Origin: Patagioenas fasciata | Taxonomy: Eukaryota > Chordata > Aves > Columbiformes > Columbidae | Reading direction: 5' to 3' | Length of the DNA: 64,000 bases | NCBI RefSeq assembly: GCF_037038585.1 | Contig: NC_092521.1 | Coordinates: 70,298,898 to 70,362,897 of the forward strand | Part shown: piece by piece, positions 14,195-25,645 of the stretch | Layout: each line of letters starts with the position of its first letter | How positions within the stretch are numbered: position 1 is the stretch's first letter | Notes under the pieces: model-generated | What the model was told of the DNA's origin: nothing | The model's input: only the letters and a program-made list of their open reading frames with translations | The model's database searches: none | Program-made: the position numbers and the translations under genes

Positions 14195-15114
14195 TTACCA
14201 TCAGCAAATTTGCTGATGACACCAAGTTGGGGGGCAGTGTTGACCTGCTGGAAGGCAGGAGGGCTCTGCAAAGAGATCTGGATAGACTGGAAAAATGGGC
14301 TGATTACAATGGGATGAAGTTCAACAAGGCCAAGTGCCGGGTCCTGCACTTTGGCCACAACAACCCCCTTCAGCGCTACAGGCTGGGCACAGAGTGGCTG
14401 GAGAGCAGCCAGACAGAAAGGGACCTGGGGGTACTGATTGACAGCAAGCTCAACATGAGCCAACAGTGTGCCCAGGTGGCCAAGAAGGCCAATGGTATCC
14501 TGGCCTGTATCAAAAATAGTGTGGTCAGCAGGACAAGGGAAGTGATCCTTCCCCTGTACTCTGCATTGGTGAGGCCACACCTGGAGTATTGTGTTCAGTT
14601 CTGGGCCCCTCAGTTCAGGAGGGATATTGAGGTGCTGGAGCGGGTCCAGAGAAGAGCAACAAGACTGGTGAAGGGACTTGAGCACATGACCTATGGTGAG
14701 AGGCTGAGGGAGCTGGGGTTGTTCAGCCTGGAGAGGAGGAGGCTTAGAGGTGACCTCATCGCTCTCTATAACTACCTGAAGGGAAGTTATAGTCAGGTGG
14801 GAACTGGTCTCTTCTCCCAGGCAGTTAGGAATAGGACAAGGGGACATGGGCTTAAACTCTGCCAGGGGAAGTTTAGGCTGGATATTAGGAAGAAGTTCTT
14901 TACGGAAAGAGTGATCAGGCATTGGAATGGCCTGCCTAGGGAGGTGGTGGACTCACCGTCCCTGGAGGTTTTTAAACTGAGATTGGACATGGCTCTTAGT
15001 GCCATGATCTAGTAAATGGGCTGAAGTTGGACCAAGGGTTGGACTTGATGATCTCTGAGGTCTTTTCCAACCTAGCCAATTCTGTGATTCTGTGATTCTG
15101 TGATTCTGTGATTA
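14195..15114 (+). mobile_element. CR1 LINE, 0.9 kb 3' fragment, well preserved
   Basis: A 5'-truncated CR1 that begins in ORF2 just at the reverse-transcriptase motif C (ADDTKLGG) and runs through the end of ORF2 and the short 3' UTR. It ends in four copies of the 8-mer ATTCTGTG (15080-15114), the usual CR1 3' tail. The element is unusual here because its coding frame is still open through to the natural stop, unlike all other CR1 copies in the window, which implies a relatively recent insertion. Confidence 0.96.
14227..15012 (+). pseudogene. CR1 ORF2 C-terminal fragment (open frame)
   Basis: A continuous frame of about 260 codons encodes the C-terminal part of the CR1 ORF2 polyprotein, downstream of the reverse-transcriptase palm. 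Landmarks are [36 protein letters not shown] and [19 protein letters not shown]. The N-terminal endonuclease and most of the reverse transcriptase are missing, so it cannot be an active element by itself. The apparent start is simply the first methionine-like codon inside the fragment; there is no native start. It is listed because an ab initio gene finder would probably call it a gene. Confidence 0.93.
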
Positions 15115-16205
15115 AAGTATTAAGTATCAATATCTTTCAGTAGGTCAGTAGCTTCTGATCTTTTTTAATTATTCTGTGGGATTCTCTCATCCCTCTTATC
15201 AAATACCAGTCAGAGCATTCAAGGATGCTCTTGGGAGGACTTCCAGCTTTGAACTGAAGTGTTCCTCTCCAGCTGAAAGAAAGGAAACATGTGGTATATT
15301 GATGAGGACAGTGCCCTACTGAGGGTGTCTCAGTTTCTCTGGAATTTACAGTGCTGTGCTGAGCCATTGCACAAAATGCAGTGGAAACACCAAGGCCAAG
15401 AAAAGAGTTGGTGAGAAGTCAGTAAAGTCTTGCTGTAGCTTGAGCAGGGTTTCCTTACTCTGTGAAGACTGTGGTGATGGTGGTGATGGGAGGTTTGATC
15501 TTAAAATCCATTCTAATTCAAAAGAGAGAATCTGAGCAAAATTGTTCCTTAATGTTACTCAGACCTTTGCTTTTGCACTGCTTTGTGTGCCCAGCAACAC
15601 CATAGGTTAGAGGAGAAGGAATGACACCATCAGTGGAATGTCATTGCTGTACTGCCAGAGCACATCTCTTACCACCTCCTTTAACAAAGAAACATAGACA
15701 AGTACATCTGCTTTTTTCAAGCTGTCAAAAAACTATTCATCCTGTTTGCTTCCTGTGAAAGTGATGTCCAGAAGTATTCAGTGTCTCTAAAACATATACT
15801 CAGAGAAAAGGAAAAAACATGCTAGTGAAATGGTTGTCCCACTGTGACCTGTGACAGTTCCAGGCAGCCTGGAGGACTGGTGAATTGAACTGATGGCATC
15901 CTGCAGGTTATCCTGGCCAACTGATGGAGAAACCAAGGCTGCTTCTACATGCTGGATGACCACTGCCTGCTTTCATATGGTCTAATTTGAGCAAGATCAA
16001 AACTATGGCAATGGTAAGGCAAAAGGCACCAGCATAAGGTTGAAGGACAGAGCTATAGCTGCGTGGTAGCCAGAGCCTGCAGTAGATGACCAAGAGGAAT
16101 GGGCATCAGGGACGCACAGAGAGGCAACCTCTCCTCACCAAGCAAGGGGTTTTTAACCTTGTCTTCTCAGTGTTCTTGGAAAGGACTGCAATAAAATGAA
16201 AATGG
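15115..16205. other. Intergenic, nothing recognised
   Basis: Unique-looking DNA between the 14.2-kb CR1 and the polypurine tract. I see no exon, RNA gene or repeat in it. Confidence 0.55.
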
Positions 16206-16211
16206 GAGAGC

Positions 16212-16660
16212 AAGGAAGGAAGGAAGGAAGGAAGGAAGGAAGGAAGGGAGAGAAGAAGGGAGAGAGGAAGGGAGGGAAGAAGGGAAGAAGGAGGGAAGGA
16301 GGGAGGGAGGGAAGGAGGGAGGGAGGGAGGGAGGAAAGTAGGAAGGAAAGAGGGAGGAAGGAGGGAAGGAAGGAGGGAGGAAGGGAGGGACAGAAGAAGG
16401 GAGAGAGGAAGGGAGAGAGGAAGGAAGGGAGGAAGGGATAAAAGGAGGAAGGAAGGAAGGGAGGTAAGGAGGGAGGAAAGTAGGGAGGAAGGAGGGAAGG
16501 AGGGAGGGAAGGAGGGAGGGAGGGAGGGAGGGAGGGAGGGAGGAAGGAAGGAAGGAAGGAAGGAAGGAAGGAAGGGAGGAAGGGAGGAAGGGAGGAAGGA
16601 AAGAAGGAAGGAAGGAAGGAAGGAAGGAAGGAAGGAAGGAAGGAAGGAAGGAAGGAAGGA
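16212..16660 (+). repeat. 450-bp polypurine (GGAA)n/(GGGA)n microsatellite
   Basis: About 450 bases are almost entirely A and G on the plus strand, with only a handful of pyrimidine interruptions (for example the C near 16391 and the T in GGGATA near 16439). The ends are regular GGAA repeats (16212-16248 and 16610-16660); the middle is a mosaic of GGGA, GGAGGGA and GAGA. On the minus strand it reads as long Ser/Leu/Pro/Phe open frames that are artefacts. Such mirror-symmetric purine tracts can form triplex (H-DNA), and GGAA arrays are potential ETS-factor binding platforms; both are inferences from sequence type. Confidence 0.97.
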
Positions 16661-19600
16661 TCATTTAGAAGAAAAAATGTTTTCTTAGGGCATTTAGACA
16701 TTGTCAAGCTACCCAAACCACCTGCACCTGAAGGATTTAATACCATTTTTCTCAACCTCTCATGATTAGGTCATGTGCAGCAGTTCATTTTGCACTGGAA
16801 AAAGAAACAGAGATTCTAGCAAGCTCTTATTTAATTATCAAAACGAACACTACAAGTAGCTCTGGGTCTCTAGTGCTGTCCCTTTTGTGCCCATTATGAC
16901 CACAACAAATGGCGCATAGCCATTTGTGTGCAGCTTGATGAGGGGTGGGAGAGCAGAGTGAGTCGTGGCAATTGTGTGTCACAAAACCATATCACACCAA
17001 CAAAATTGGATGAGTAATCTTGGAGCTTGCCTTCAGGCAGCTGTCTGGCTGATCTCACAGATCTGACTGCAACTAAATGTCAATGTTTTAATACCTTTGA
17101 CATTTCTTTAGCTTCAAGAGGCAATAATGAATCTTTCTTGGCTGCTTACTAAGAGGTGATTATATCAGAAAAAGCAGCTAATTCTTCTTATCTGAAGGGA
17201 CAATACCGGAAATAATCTTTTTTTCATTCAATTTAAGAGTAACTAGCATCTAATAGAAGCCTAGTTAATTAACTAAAGTCATTGAACAACCCTCAGATGG
17301 ATTTAGTTTCAAGTAGCAACTAAACAGATTTAATGCCCAGGAACTGACCAAACACCTCAGGTGGATCCTGCCTTTTCTGTTCCTCCAGAAGCACACACTC
17401 GAGGAAGAGTTGTCTGTAGTGCGGCAAGCAGACCAAGGCAATGCTCAAAGCTTAGTCAGCAAGTCTTGCCGCAGCTCACAAGAGGGTATTAGCCAGATGC
17501 CTGCTGCTGTAAACTGACACAGCTCTATTCAGCTCGTAGCCTGCACAAATAAGAAACAGGAGCAAAGAGACCCTAGTGGAAATGAGCATATTTCATCAAG
17601 GTTCTGAAGGGCTGAGGTAGAGGACTAAGCTGCCAAGTAAAGGAAGATGATGCCTGTGATTTAGACCTGCTTAGAAAAGATGACTTTAAGTTTGTAGGTA
17701 GCTATGGTGATGCAGATGTTCCTTCCTCATAAAAAGGTGGATGCTGTTCTGTACCCACACAGATCTGTAGGACAAGATACACACATATAATACTTTTAGT
17801 GAGCCCCAGGGAGCAACCTTGCTCTTTGAATTGCTGTGGTGGGCAGCAACCTCCGAATGTAGTTGCCATCCAATATACATTCTCCCACTCATCCAGGACA
17901 GCTACACCAGGACAAACTTAATACGACTATTGCAAGACAGCAAAGCTGAAATGTTTGTCACTTGAGGCTAGCCTTGCAAAATGTGGTAGGGCTGAAGAAG
18001 GTGCAGAAGAACCAGACTGTACAGATAGGTGGTTTAATGGCGGTGTTTCACCTTATCAAGCAGATGTTTGATTATGCTGCTGCTCCAGCATTTTCAGTTC
18101 AGGTAAAGGGATGTTTGATCGCTTTGGGCACCATGAGAGGGTAAGATTGCGCTGCTCAAGACATCATGGAGAACTTCCAAAGCTATTTTTAGGTTTTCTG
18201 CAAGCTGACAAAAGGCTTTTTGCAGAAGTTGATCAACCATGTCCCAAGGTCAAAGCAACGTAGTTGCACACAGTTGTGCTATAAACCAGGTGTACCACCA
18301 CAATGATGTATCTGATATGTTGCCACACATACTCCTTCTTCTGGATCTGCCAGTTTAGTCAGTATCAACTTGGAAGGAAGAAGGGTTCACAGCAGAGGCA
18401 TTATCTAAAAGGCTGAAGAGTGTAAAGCAATAGGAGCTTAATGAGCAAATAGCCCTGCAACCTCTTCAGGTCTACCAACACCATCAGGGTATGTTCTCAG
18501 CTTCACCATGGATGTCGCACTGAACTGCTTCTCAGCGTGTGAAAAATGCTGTTTCACACTGATAAAGCTCTGTCAGATGGTGATATTTTCCCTGCCCAGG
18601 GTTAGGTTTCTTAGCTGGCAGGCTTAGCACCATGTGGGAGGTTCGATGAGGTGTCACCCATGTCCCATATGCTGTTCTTCCTCTGTAAACACACAGGTCT
18701 GCAAATCTGGCTGAAAATGAAGTGAACAGCAACGCATGTCCTGCTAAGGACTGCCTTTTTCCATTCAGATGCCGTGTTTCCGTGTGAAGCATCCCTGCCG
18801 CAGCCATTCTGTAAGGGCTTCTGTGGTCCTATTCATTTTTCTCTTGTTCTTTGTCATTGTGAGCTAAATAGTTGACAGCTATTTCGGAGGGAAGAGGAGA
18901 GCTTAGTGGCAGGCAGAACTTCGAGGCCCTAATTGAGGAAAGGAGGGAGGTGCGTTGGTAGTCCTCTCCTGCTCCTGAAGCGTCATCTTCCCTTTTTGGT
19001 GCTCACTTAAAAGCTTTGCTGAATACAAGTGCACAATAACATTCTCGCTGCTTTGCTTTCTGCAGAATGGATAGGCTCCTTCTAATGTGGTTTGCTTTCA
19101 AAAGCACACGCACAAAAAGAAAGTGTGCTTTATACACAAGCTAGCATCATTTTCTGCAGTATCTTTTGAGATCTCAGGAAATAAGTGAGAGGAAAAAATT
19201 TCCTTTTAGTTTGCCTCACTATTGCTTATGGTCAGAAAATTAAACATTTGGAAAGCCAAAAAATAGGCTTTTCACCTTTTTCATTGAAATATGAGCACAA
19301 CAGTTCAAGTTAAAATATCAGCAGTGGAATAGATTATATGAATCTTCTCTCAAAGATTACTTTTAATAGTGACGTGATTCTCTGCAAGGAGAAACGTTTT
19401 CACCATTCTTTTAAAAATCTCAAATAGAAAAATAAATTATATTTTGTATCATTTTAATGCCATTGAAGAGGGGGATGTTTTTAATTAATACGAAAATCTC
19501 CTTGTTAATAGTCTTGATTAAAGTGGCTTTTAAATAGTTTATCTGCCTGGCTACATTCCACCCTAAAGCTCTGCAGAGGAAGATGTCTTTCATGTTGAAT

Positions 19601-20051
19601 TTAAATGCTTATTATCCCTTTGAACTCTGCCAGTCCACTTATTTGAAATATTATTCTTCCCTTCTCGCCTGTGGAGTCAGCTCACCATGAGATTTTGGTA
19701 ATGTCACTCTCTGGGGAACTTCACTGGCTTATTTGACCCTTGAGCTAGCACCTGCGGGGAGTATTTCAAAGCTCACTGTGATCTGTTGCCTCATTTCAGT
19801 GCCAGCTTTACAGCAGGGACGTGTGGCATCTGTGTGGTTGCATCACCTGCAACAATGAAGCCTTGATCTCATCTGTGGGCCTCGTATGACAATAACCAGC
19901 AGTAGCTTAAAATAGCAATCTCAGTTCAAGACCACATTTTCCCTGTGGTACCCACTGAGCAAAAATCTGGGGGAGGAGAAAAGGAAATGGGATGGGCAGG
20001 TTCCTGAAAAAATGTTGTTAGATGTGAATGAGAATAATAACTGGGAAAGAG

Positions 20052-20071
20052 TTTTGTTTGTTTGTTTGTTT
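20052..20071 (+). repeat. (TTTG)n microsatellite
   Basis: About four and a half TTTG units in a row followed by a T-rich stretch. Confidence 0.8.
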
Positions 20072-23000
20072 CTTTTATTAAAGCCTTCCAGTTTTTTCTA
20101 CTGGTAGCAACCATAAATGTTGCCCTAACTCACTTTCTATTTTCTTCTGTCACATGCTGGAAGCAAGGCAGAGCACAACTGGCATCACTTTCAGTGTCCT
20201 GTGGCCCTGTATACATTTGCACCCAGGGCTGCTTTCCTTTTTCCTCACCTGCAATACAATTCAGGGATGTGACCATGCCAGATTAGGTGAGTAGCTTACC
20301 TGAAGGATACACAGCTGTGCAAATACAGCCATGGGTGATTGCATTTGTTAGGAAATCAGGCAGCTTGCTCACCCATCACCCCAGAGAAAGCAATGAACCT
20401 GGTCAGGGCTAATGAATGATACAGTTCGCTGTGACTGAACTGCTCCTCTGCTACCCAGTTATGGAGGTTTGCAGGACTGATCTGTAAACAAGAGCTGATG
20501 GCAGCAAATGGGAATTGTTACTTCAGAGTGCACAAAGCCAAAGCTTCAGTCCCCTGCACACCCCCCCCGAATGGTCTTCATACCACTTCCTCCTGGAAAG
20601 TGCAGAAATGAAAGCACTTGATGAATGCATAGAAATGTTCGTGGTCTTTATGTAAGAAGAGGTTTCGCTGCCTGTTTCTTATGCTAAAAGATTATACGCT
20701 TTGCTGTTTCTGTTGTCTCAGCAGCACACCTGATGAGCCGGAGCAGGCAGCAGAGCGAGCTGCTGCCTGTCACAGTTGCGTGCAGGCAGAGGATGAAGGT
20801 TTCCTGCCTGCAATCTAGCAATCTAGCAGAGTGAGGGGGCAGGTGGGCCTGCAGGGAGGAACAGCCAGGACTGAAGAAGGAATTCTGAGGTAGAAGAAAG
20901 TGCTGAGAGTTTACAGAGAGCACCCAGCACCCATTCTGGCCCACTGGCAGCCCCCTTTTGGGGTCAAGTACCTGTCAAGCCCTCCCAGTACAGGAATGGT
21001 TAGAAGGAAAGCAGTACAAGGAGATGAGACATCTGATGACAGAGGAGAGCCAGTGAAGAAAAGGGGATTGATGTGAGGGTCAATCATTCAAACAAGGATC
21101 AAGGAAGCACCAGAAATGTTTATTTTTATGGTCCTGCCTACACACTTGTTAAGCCAGCACTTGTTGGCACAGCCTACGTTGTCCGTGTGAGCATCCCTCA
21201 GGCCTGTGGCCAGCTGTCCTGCTAAACGTTTCACATGCACTATCTGTAACAGCATTCCTCTGTGAAATGAGGCTGGGTGACTCTCCCTTTTGAAACTACA
21301 GTGCTAGGGAAAAGCTGAAAGAGCCCCCTTCTCCCTCTGAAGTTGAAATACCAATTCCACATCCCAAGTCTACACAGGTTTCCCAGTTCCCTTAGGAAAA
21401 ATGCAAAATGCCGTTGGGTCCGTACTTTAACATAATTTGAAAAGCAAAGCAAAATAGTCTTCTACTAAGAAATTGAAACTTTGCTTAGCTGTAGTTTTGA
21501 AGGTCAATTTCATAAGCACAGGGTCATGGCTGGAAGGATGCACGCAAGTGTTTAAAAGTAAGTGGTGAAATATGCCCCCAAAGTAGAACTCAAATAGAAA
21601 AGATAAGATAAAAATAAACATTGCTCAACCTTTTCATTCATTGCAGGCTGTCAAATAGGACAGGTGCTGTGGAAAAACTCATGTGTGATTGTGTCATTAG
21701 AAGTTGAGTCATCGTGCGAGGGCAGGGAGCTGGGTGGAGGGGCTGAGGTGACTGCCGGCAACCTTAACTGCAGCAGGGACTGATCTTCAGAGAAGAGCTG
21801 TCAGAAGTAGGAGTTTCTTGTGCTTTGAGAACTTCGAACTGGGAATAAAAAGCCATACTTTCCTGGGGATAAAGCTTATCAATGTAACCAAACTCAGTTT
21901 TCAGATAATGATAAAATGTTCGGATAAAGGCAAACAAAATAAATATGAATATAATAAGAACAGTGTTATATCATGAGTCTGAGTAAAATGCTAGAATAAA
22001 ACAAAAACTCTGATTCCCTAAAGAAAATCAGAAAACTTAAACCCTTTTCCTGACACTCACTTTGAAAATATTATCAATATTGATACTTTCCTACACAAGA
22101 GTTTTTATTAGTTTGAGTGTTTTTTTGCTTTGTGTTGTTTTAGGAAATGTAAATGCTTCTAAAAATACTCCAACTAAATGCTGAGACATTTCATAAGAAG
22201 CAGCATTGTTTCCTATGGATGCAAAAGGTTTTGCTGTTTTGCAAGCACCAGTGCCACACGACTTTAACTCCATCCTTGAGGTGCTGCTTGGAGTTGGGAC
22301 TAAAACAGCACCCAGTCCCTGCCTGGCTGTTACCATCTCATCTGGAGCCTGCACAATTAAATCACAGCACTCCTCAGCCAGTCGTGCAGCACCAGCCAGC
22401 CAGGACGTCTCTTCGGCATGTCACCAGGATATAAAAGGCCTAAGGGAGTGGGCAAACTGACCTCTCTTGGGGATGTCCAGAAGAAAACTCAGATGGCAGA
22501 TCTAAAGTGTCTACACCATGCAGCAAACACCAGCTTAACTGCATTTCCTGCCTTTGGATTCAGGGTTTGTGGGTGTCTATTCGTATGTAGAAAAAAGACC
22601 TTGCCCCAGCGTGGCCTGAGCTGCCTAAAGCTGTCGGATTCCAGCACAGTGACGCTGCTACTGCCTGTGAGGAATGGTGAGACAGCCTCAGCTTAGTGCT
22701 TTTTTGCTATCTGCAGCCACATTTTGGGGGTGTTGACATATGTGAATATCTTACAAAGGCAGGGAGAGGGCTCTGTGCACATATGAGAGAACTGGATGTC
22801 AGAACAGGGGAGTTTGGATTTCTCTCCAAGTACCAGACTGATATCAGGACTTTTTGCCCCTGTTTTACTTTTTCCCCATTGATGAGCACTGTTCTCAGTA
22901 ATGTTGTAAAGACTGTTTTCCTGTCTCAAATTGGCATAGCAACAGCATCAGAACAAAACTCAAAAGCATCAACTTAACGACATACTGAAATGGCTTCAGA

Positions 23001-23447
23001 ATTCATAATATGCTCTCATTTATTTGAAGTGTACAGGAAGGGGTTATTGCACAGCATACACCTTAGGCTGCTGGAAACCTTTCCTCCCTGCGCATGTTGG
23101 CTGCCAAATAAAGATAAGCCAGTTAAATACCTGTTCCTTAATTAGGTTTATCCTTGTAAACATCTGTATGAAAACATTAAAACAACCTTAGGATATATTA
23201 CGTAGCTGCACAGTAGAAATAGAAAACATAAGTTTAGTATTATTTATTGCTGGTGTCACATGAAGATCTTAACAAGAAAATCCCAACCATTTATCAGTGC
23301 TACAATCTTTTCGGTTAGTAGAAACAAGAGACATAACTGTGGTTAAAGCTCCTCTCTCGAGGAGACAACTTCTCTCATAACAACCTTCAGATACAATGTT
23401 TTTACCCACATGCTAACCGGCATATGTGTTTCTAAATATTGGCCATT

Positions 23448-23476
23448 ACACAGTGTTCTGTTCAATAACACTGTGT
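23448..23476. other. Perfect 10-bp inverted repeat with 9-nt loop
   Basis: ACACAGTGTT at 23448-23457 and AACACTGTGT at 23467-23476 are exact reverse complements separated by CTGTTCAAT. It lies in an AT-rich segment. The stem is too short for an ordinary microRNA precursor. It could be a palindromic protein-binding site or simple chance. Confidence 0.6.
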
Positions 23477-24141
23477 TTTATGAAACACTCCCGTTTCCTA
23501 GTATCTCTGGAAAAATAAACCATGTTCAACTCTAATTTCATTGGCATTGTGAGTCTTCACTAATTTAAATATTAGTACCAGTTTAAGTAAAATGAAATAT
23601 TTAAATGTCTCTTTTAAAATTTAGTTTACAAGCATTTCAAAACAATATATACCCAAGCTCTCCAAAGTTGCTTGCTGCTATTATGCTATTAGCAGCCTGA
23701 TGGGATCTTTTCTACATCAGAGTAAATTGTTTTATGCTTAGTTCACCCCCACATCCAAGGTTCAAAGGCTCTTATGCACCTCATGGATGTTAACAAAGCC
23801 TGCAGTGAGGCTTTGGAGAGGCTTAACTCCTTTAGTGTACTCCTTTGGTACCCACCACCTTCAGCATAACTGACTTTCTCTTGTTTTAAATGTGAGCAAG
23901 AGAACAGATTATTTTAAAGTCAGTGAAGCCACTTGTACACCTGATTCTCTCTGCCGTTCAAATGAGCGCAGATAATGAAAATGGACGTGTCTTTAGATAA
24001 TGACAAGCAAAGAGAAAAACTTGAGGCAACAGCCAAAATTTGTGCTGTAATTTCTCTTTCACCCTACTGCCTGAGAAGCCTTTACCTCAATACTGCTTAA
24101 ACACACAGAAATCTGACTCTCGCAGTCCAACAGGTGTTTTT

Positions 24142-24622
24142 CAACCACAGAATCACAGGTTGTTGTGGACTGGAAGGGACCTCAAAAGATCATCCAGTCC
24201 AATCCCCCTGCCAAAGCAGGAACACCTAGATGAGGTTACACAGGAAGGTGTCCAGGTGGGTTTTGAATGTCTCCAGAGTAGGAGACTCCACAACCTGCCT
24301 GGGCAGCCTGTTCCAGTGCTCTGGCACCCTCACTGAGAAGAAGTTTCTTCTCAAATTTAAGTGGAACCTCCTGTATTCCAGTTTAGACCCATTGCCCCTT
24401 GTCTTATCATTGGTTGTCACTGAGAAGAACCTGGCTCCATCCTCGTGACACTCACCCTTTCCATATTTATAAACATTAATGAGGTCACCCCTCAGTCTCC
24501 TCTTCTCCAAACCAAACAGCCCCAGCTCCCTCAGCCTTTCCTCATTAGGGAGATGCTCCACTCCCTTAATCATCTTTGTTGCCCTGCGCTGGACTCTCTC
24601 AAGCAGTTCCCTGTCCTTGTCA
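24142..24622 (-). mobile_element. CR1 LINE, 0.48 kb 3' fragment
   Basis: Plus-strand sequence begins with the reversed tail (CACAGAATCACAGGTTG) and GACTGGAAGGGACC. It continues through antisense CR1 ORF2 to about 24620, where similarity ends abruptly. On the minus strand a frame of about 115 codons (24226-24573) still reads [20 protein letters not shown] and [19 protein letters not shown], typical of the ORF2 C-terminus. It differs in tail and 3' UTR from the 14.2-kb copy, so it belongs to another CR1 subfamily. It ends about 70 bp from a GC-rich island. Confidence 0.95.
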
Positions 24623-24689
24623 TTTGGGTCTACCTGCTCAGTCCACTCCTCTAATTACCTCTAATTTCACAAATTAGTTTCTACACATT

Positions 24690-25060
24690 CAGTGACCACA
24701 AGAGGCAGGGAGGCAGGGGGAGCCTCAAGTTCTCGCAGACTACCCGTAAGGGGTCACCTTGCGGGCTCCAGGCCCGCCGTGGGTCCCCGGGCAGTGTCGC
24801 CTCCGTCCTCCCATTTCTCGGGTTCTCCGCGGACCCCGCACTACCTCGGTGCCTTGGCGCCACCTGGCGACCAGCGGTCGCTATTGCCCAAACCGCCGCC
24901 CCCCCACCCGGCCCGGCTGCCGCCGGCGGTGCCGCCGGGAGGGAGCAGCTCGGTGGGGACCCGGGGGAGATTCTGCGGGGGAAGAGGTCGTGGGGGCGGG
25001 GGCAGGAGGGAGACCGGCTCCGGGAAGCCACTGACAACGTTTTCCTCAATGTAGGAGGGG
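24690..25060. promoter_or_regulatory. Isolated GC/CpG-rich island (possible CTCF site or orphan promoter)
   Basis: A sharply bounded 370-bp block is rich in C, G and CpG, while all DNA around it is AT-rich or repetitive. No coding content is recognised: frames in it are open simply because of composition. At 24855-24873 is a CTCF-like motif, best read on the minus strand with the core CCAGGTGGCGC. It lies 5.5 kb upstream of FRRS1L, so it may be an orphan CpG island, an alternative first exon, or an insulator. Which of these is not decidable from sequence. Confidence 0.6.
24855..24873 (-). promoter_or_regulatory. CTCF-like binding motif
   Basis: The plus-strand sequence TGGCGCCACCTGGCGACCA matches the reverse complement of the 19-bp CTCF consensus at 15 of 19 positions by my alignment, including the core CCAGGTGGCGC on the minus strand. 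Occupancy is unknown. Confidence 0.5.
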
Positions 25061-25142
25061 CTTACAGGATGTGTTCTGGGAAAAGTCCTCTCGTTATCCC
25101 TGATTTCTTCTGTCTTCCCCTACTCTCCTCCCACCACTTCCT

Positions 25143-25345
25143 CAAAACAAACAGACAAACAAAAAAGCTACAAACAAACAACAAACCAAAACAAGCCAAA
25201 AACCCACAAAAAAAAACAAAAAAAAAACCCCTCAAACCAAAACAAAGCCAAACCAAACAACCAAGAAAAAACTCAAACCCAAAACCAACCAACCAACAAA
25301 ACCCAAAACCAAACCCAAGCGAAAAACCCCATCAACAACAAAAGC
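25143..25345 (+). repeat. A/C-rich low-complexity tract (AAAC/CAAA)n
   Basis: About 200 bases almost without G or T on the plus strand, built from irregular AAAC, CAAA and CCAA units. It follows directly after the GC-rich island. Such tracts often grow from poly-A or from microsatellite slippage. Reading frames through it (Lys/Asn/Pro/Gln-rich) are artefacts. Confidence 0.85.
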
Positions 25346-25469
25346 AGCTGTACTGTAGCTGTACCATAATGCATTATCTTATTTGCAGATGAGAAGAGAG
25401 ACTGTCTTGCAATTTGGGCATGGGGGCAGCTGCGCTCTGGGGGCAGCTGGGGGTTGTCAAGAACTGAAA

Positions 25470-25645
25470 CAGGGAAGTTTTGGAGTCACCATCCCTGGAG
25501 GTGTTTAAAACACACGTAGATGTCGTGGTTAGGGACACGGTTTAGCGGTGGGCTTGGCAGTGCTGGGTTAATGGTTTGGAATCAATGACCTTAAGGGTCT
25601 TGGTCCCAACCAAAACGATTCCATGATTCAATTCTGCGACCAGGG
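25470..25645 (+). mobile_element. CR1 LINE, short 3' end
   Basis: Starts in the last codons of ORF2 (GTCACCATCCCTGGAGGTGT) and passes through a typical 3' UTR (GGCTTGGCAGTGCTGGGTTA). It ends in degenerate GATTCCATGATTCAATTCTG tail repeats. The 3' UTR differs from the copies at 14.2 and 27.1 kb, so this is a third subfamily type. Confidence 0.92.

Larger units (their letters stand above)
16661..24140. other. Gene-poor intergenic DNA with AT-rich blocks
   Basis: No exons or repeats of a known family are seen. AT-rich, low-CpG blocks at about 17.0-17.3, 19.2-19.7 and 23.0-23.7 kb look like typical non-coding regulatory or intronic DNA. The first includes the 14-bp perfect palindrome TAGTTAATTAACTA at 17262-17275. 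A (TTTG)n run lies at 20052-20071. Confidence 0.55.

Noticed and set aside
14227-15012. A 261-codon frame as a host gene
   Set aside because: The content is the CR1 ORF2 C-terminus and it ends in a CR1 3' tail, so it is a mobile-element fragment.
15080-15114. Short regular 8-bp repeats that could suggest a repeat array
   Set aside because: These are the standard CR1 3' tail repeats, without spacers, so not a CRISPR-like array.
16153-16755. A 200-codon Ser/Leu/Pro/Phe minus-strand frame
   Set aside because: It is a translation of the (GGAA/GGGA)n microsatellite and not a gene.
23448-23476. A microRNA precursor at the inverted repeat
   Set aside because: The stem is only 10 bp, too short for a typical pre-miRNA hairpin of about 22 bp or more.
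24673-24700. A second CTCF-like site (GACCACAAGAGGCAGG)
   Set aside because: The core is one base short of the CTCF spacing when aligned by eye.
24692-25054. A 120-codon frame in the GC-rich island at 24.7 kb
   Set aside because: Low-complexity Pro/Gly/Arg content, no start context, no splice partner and no recognised domain. The island is kept only as a regulatory feature.
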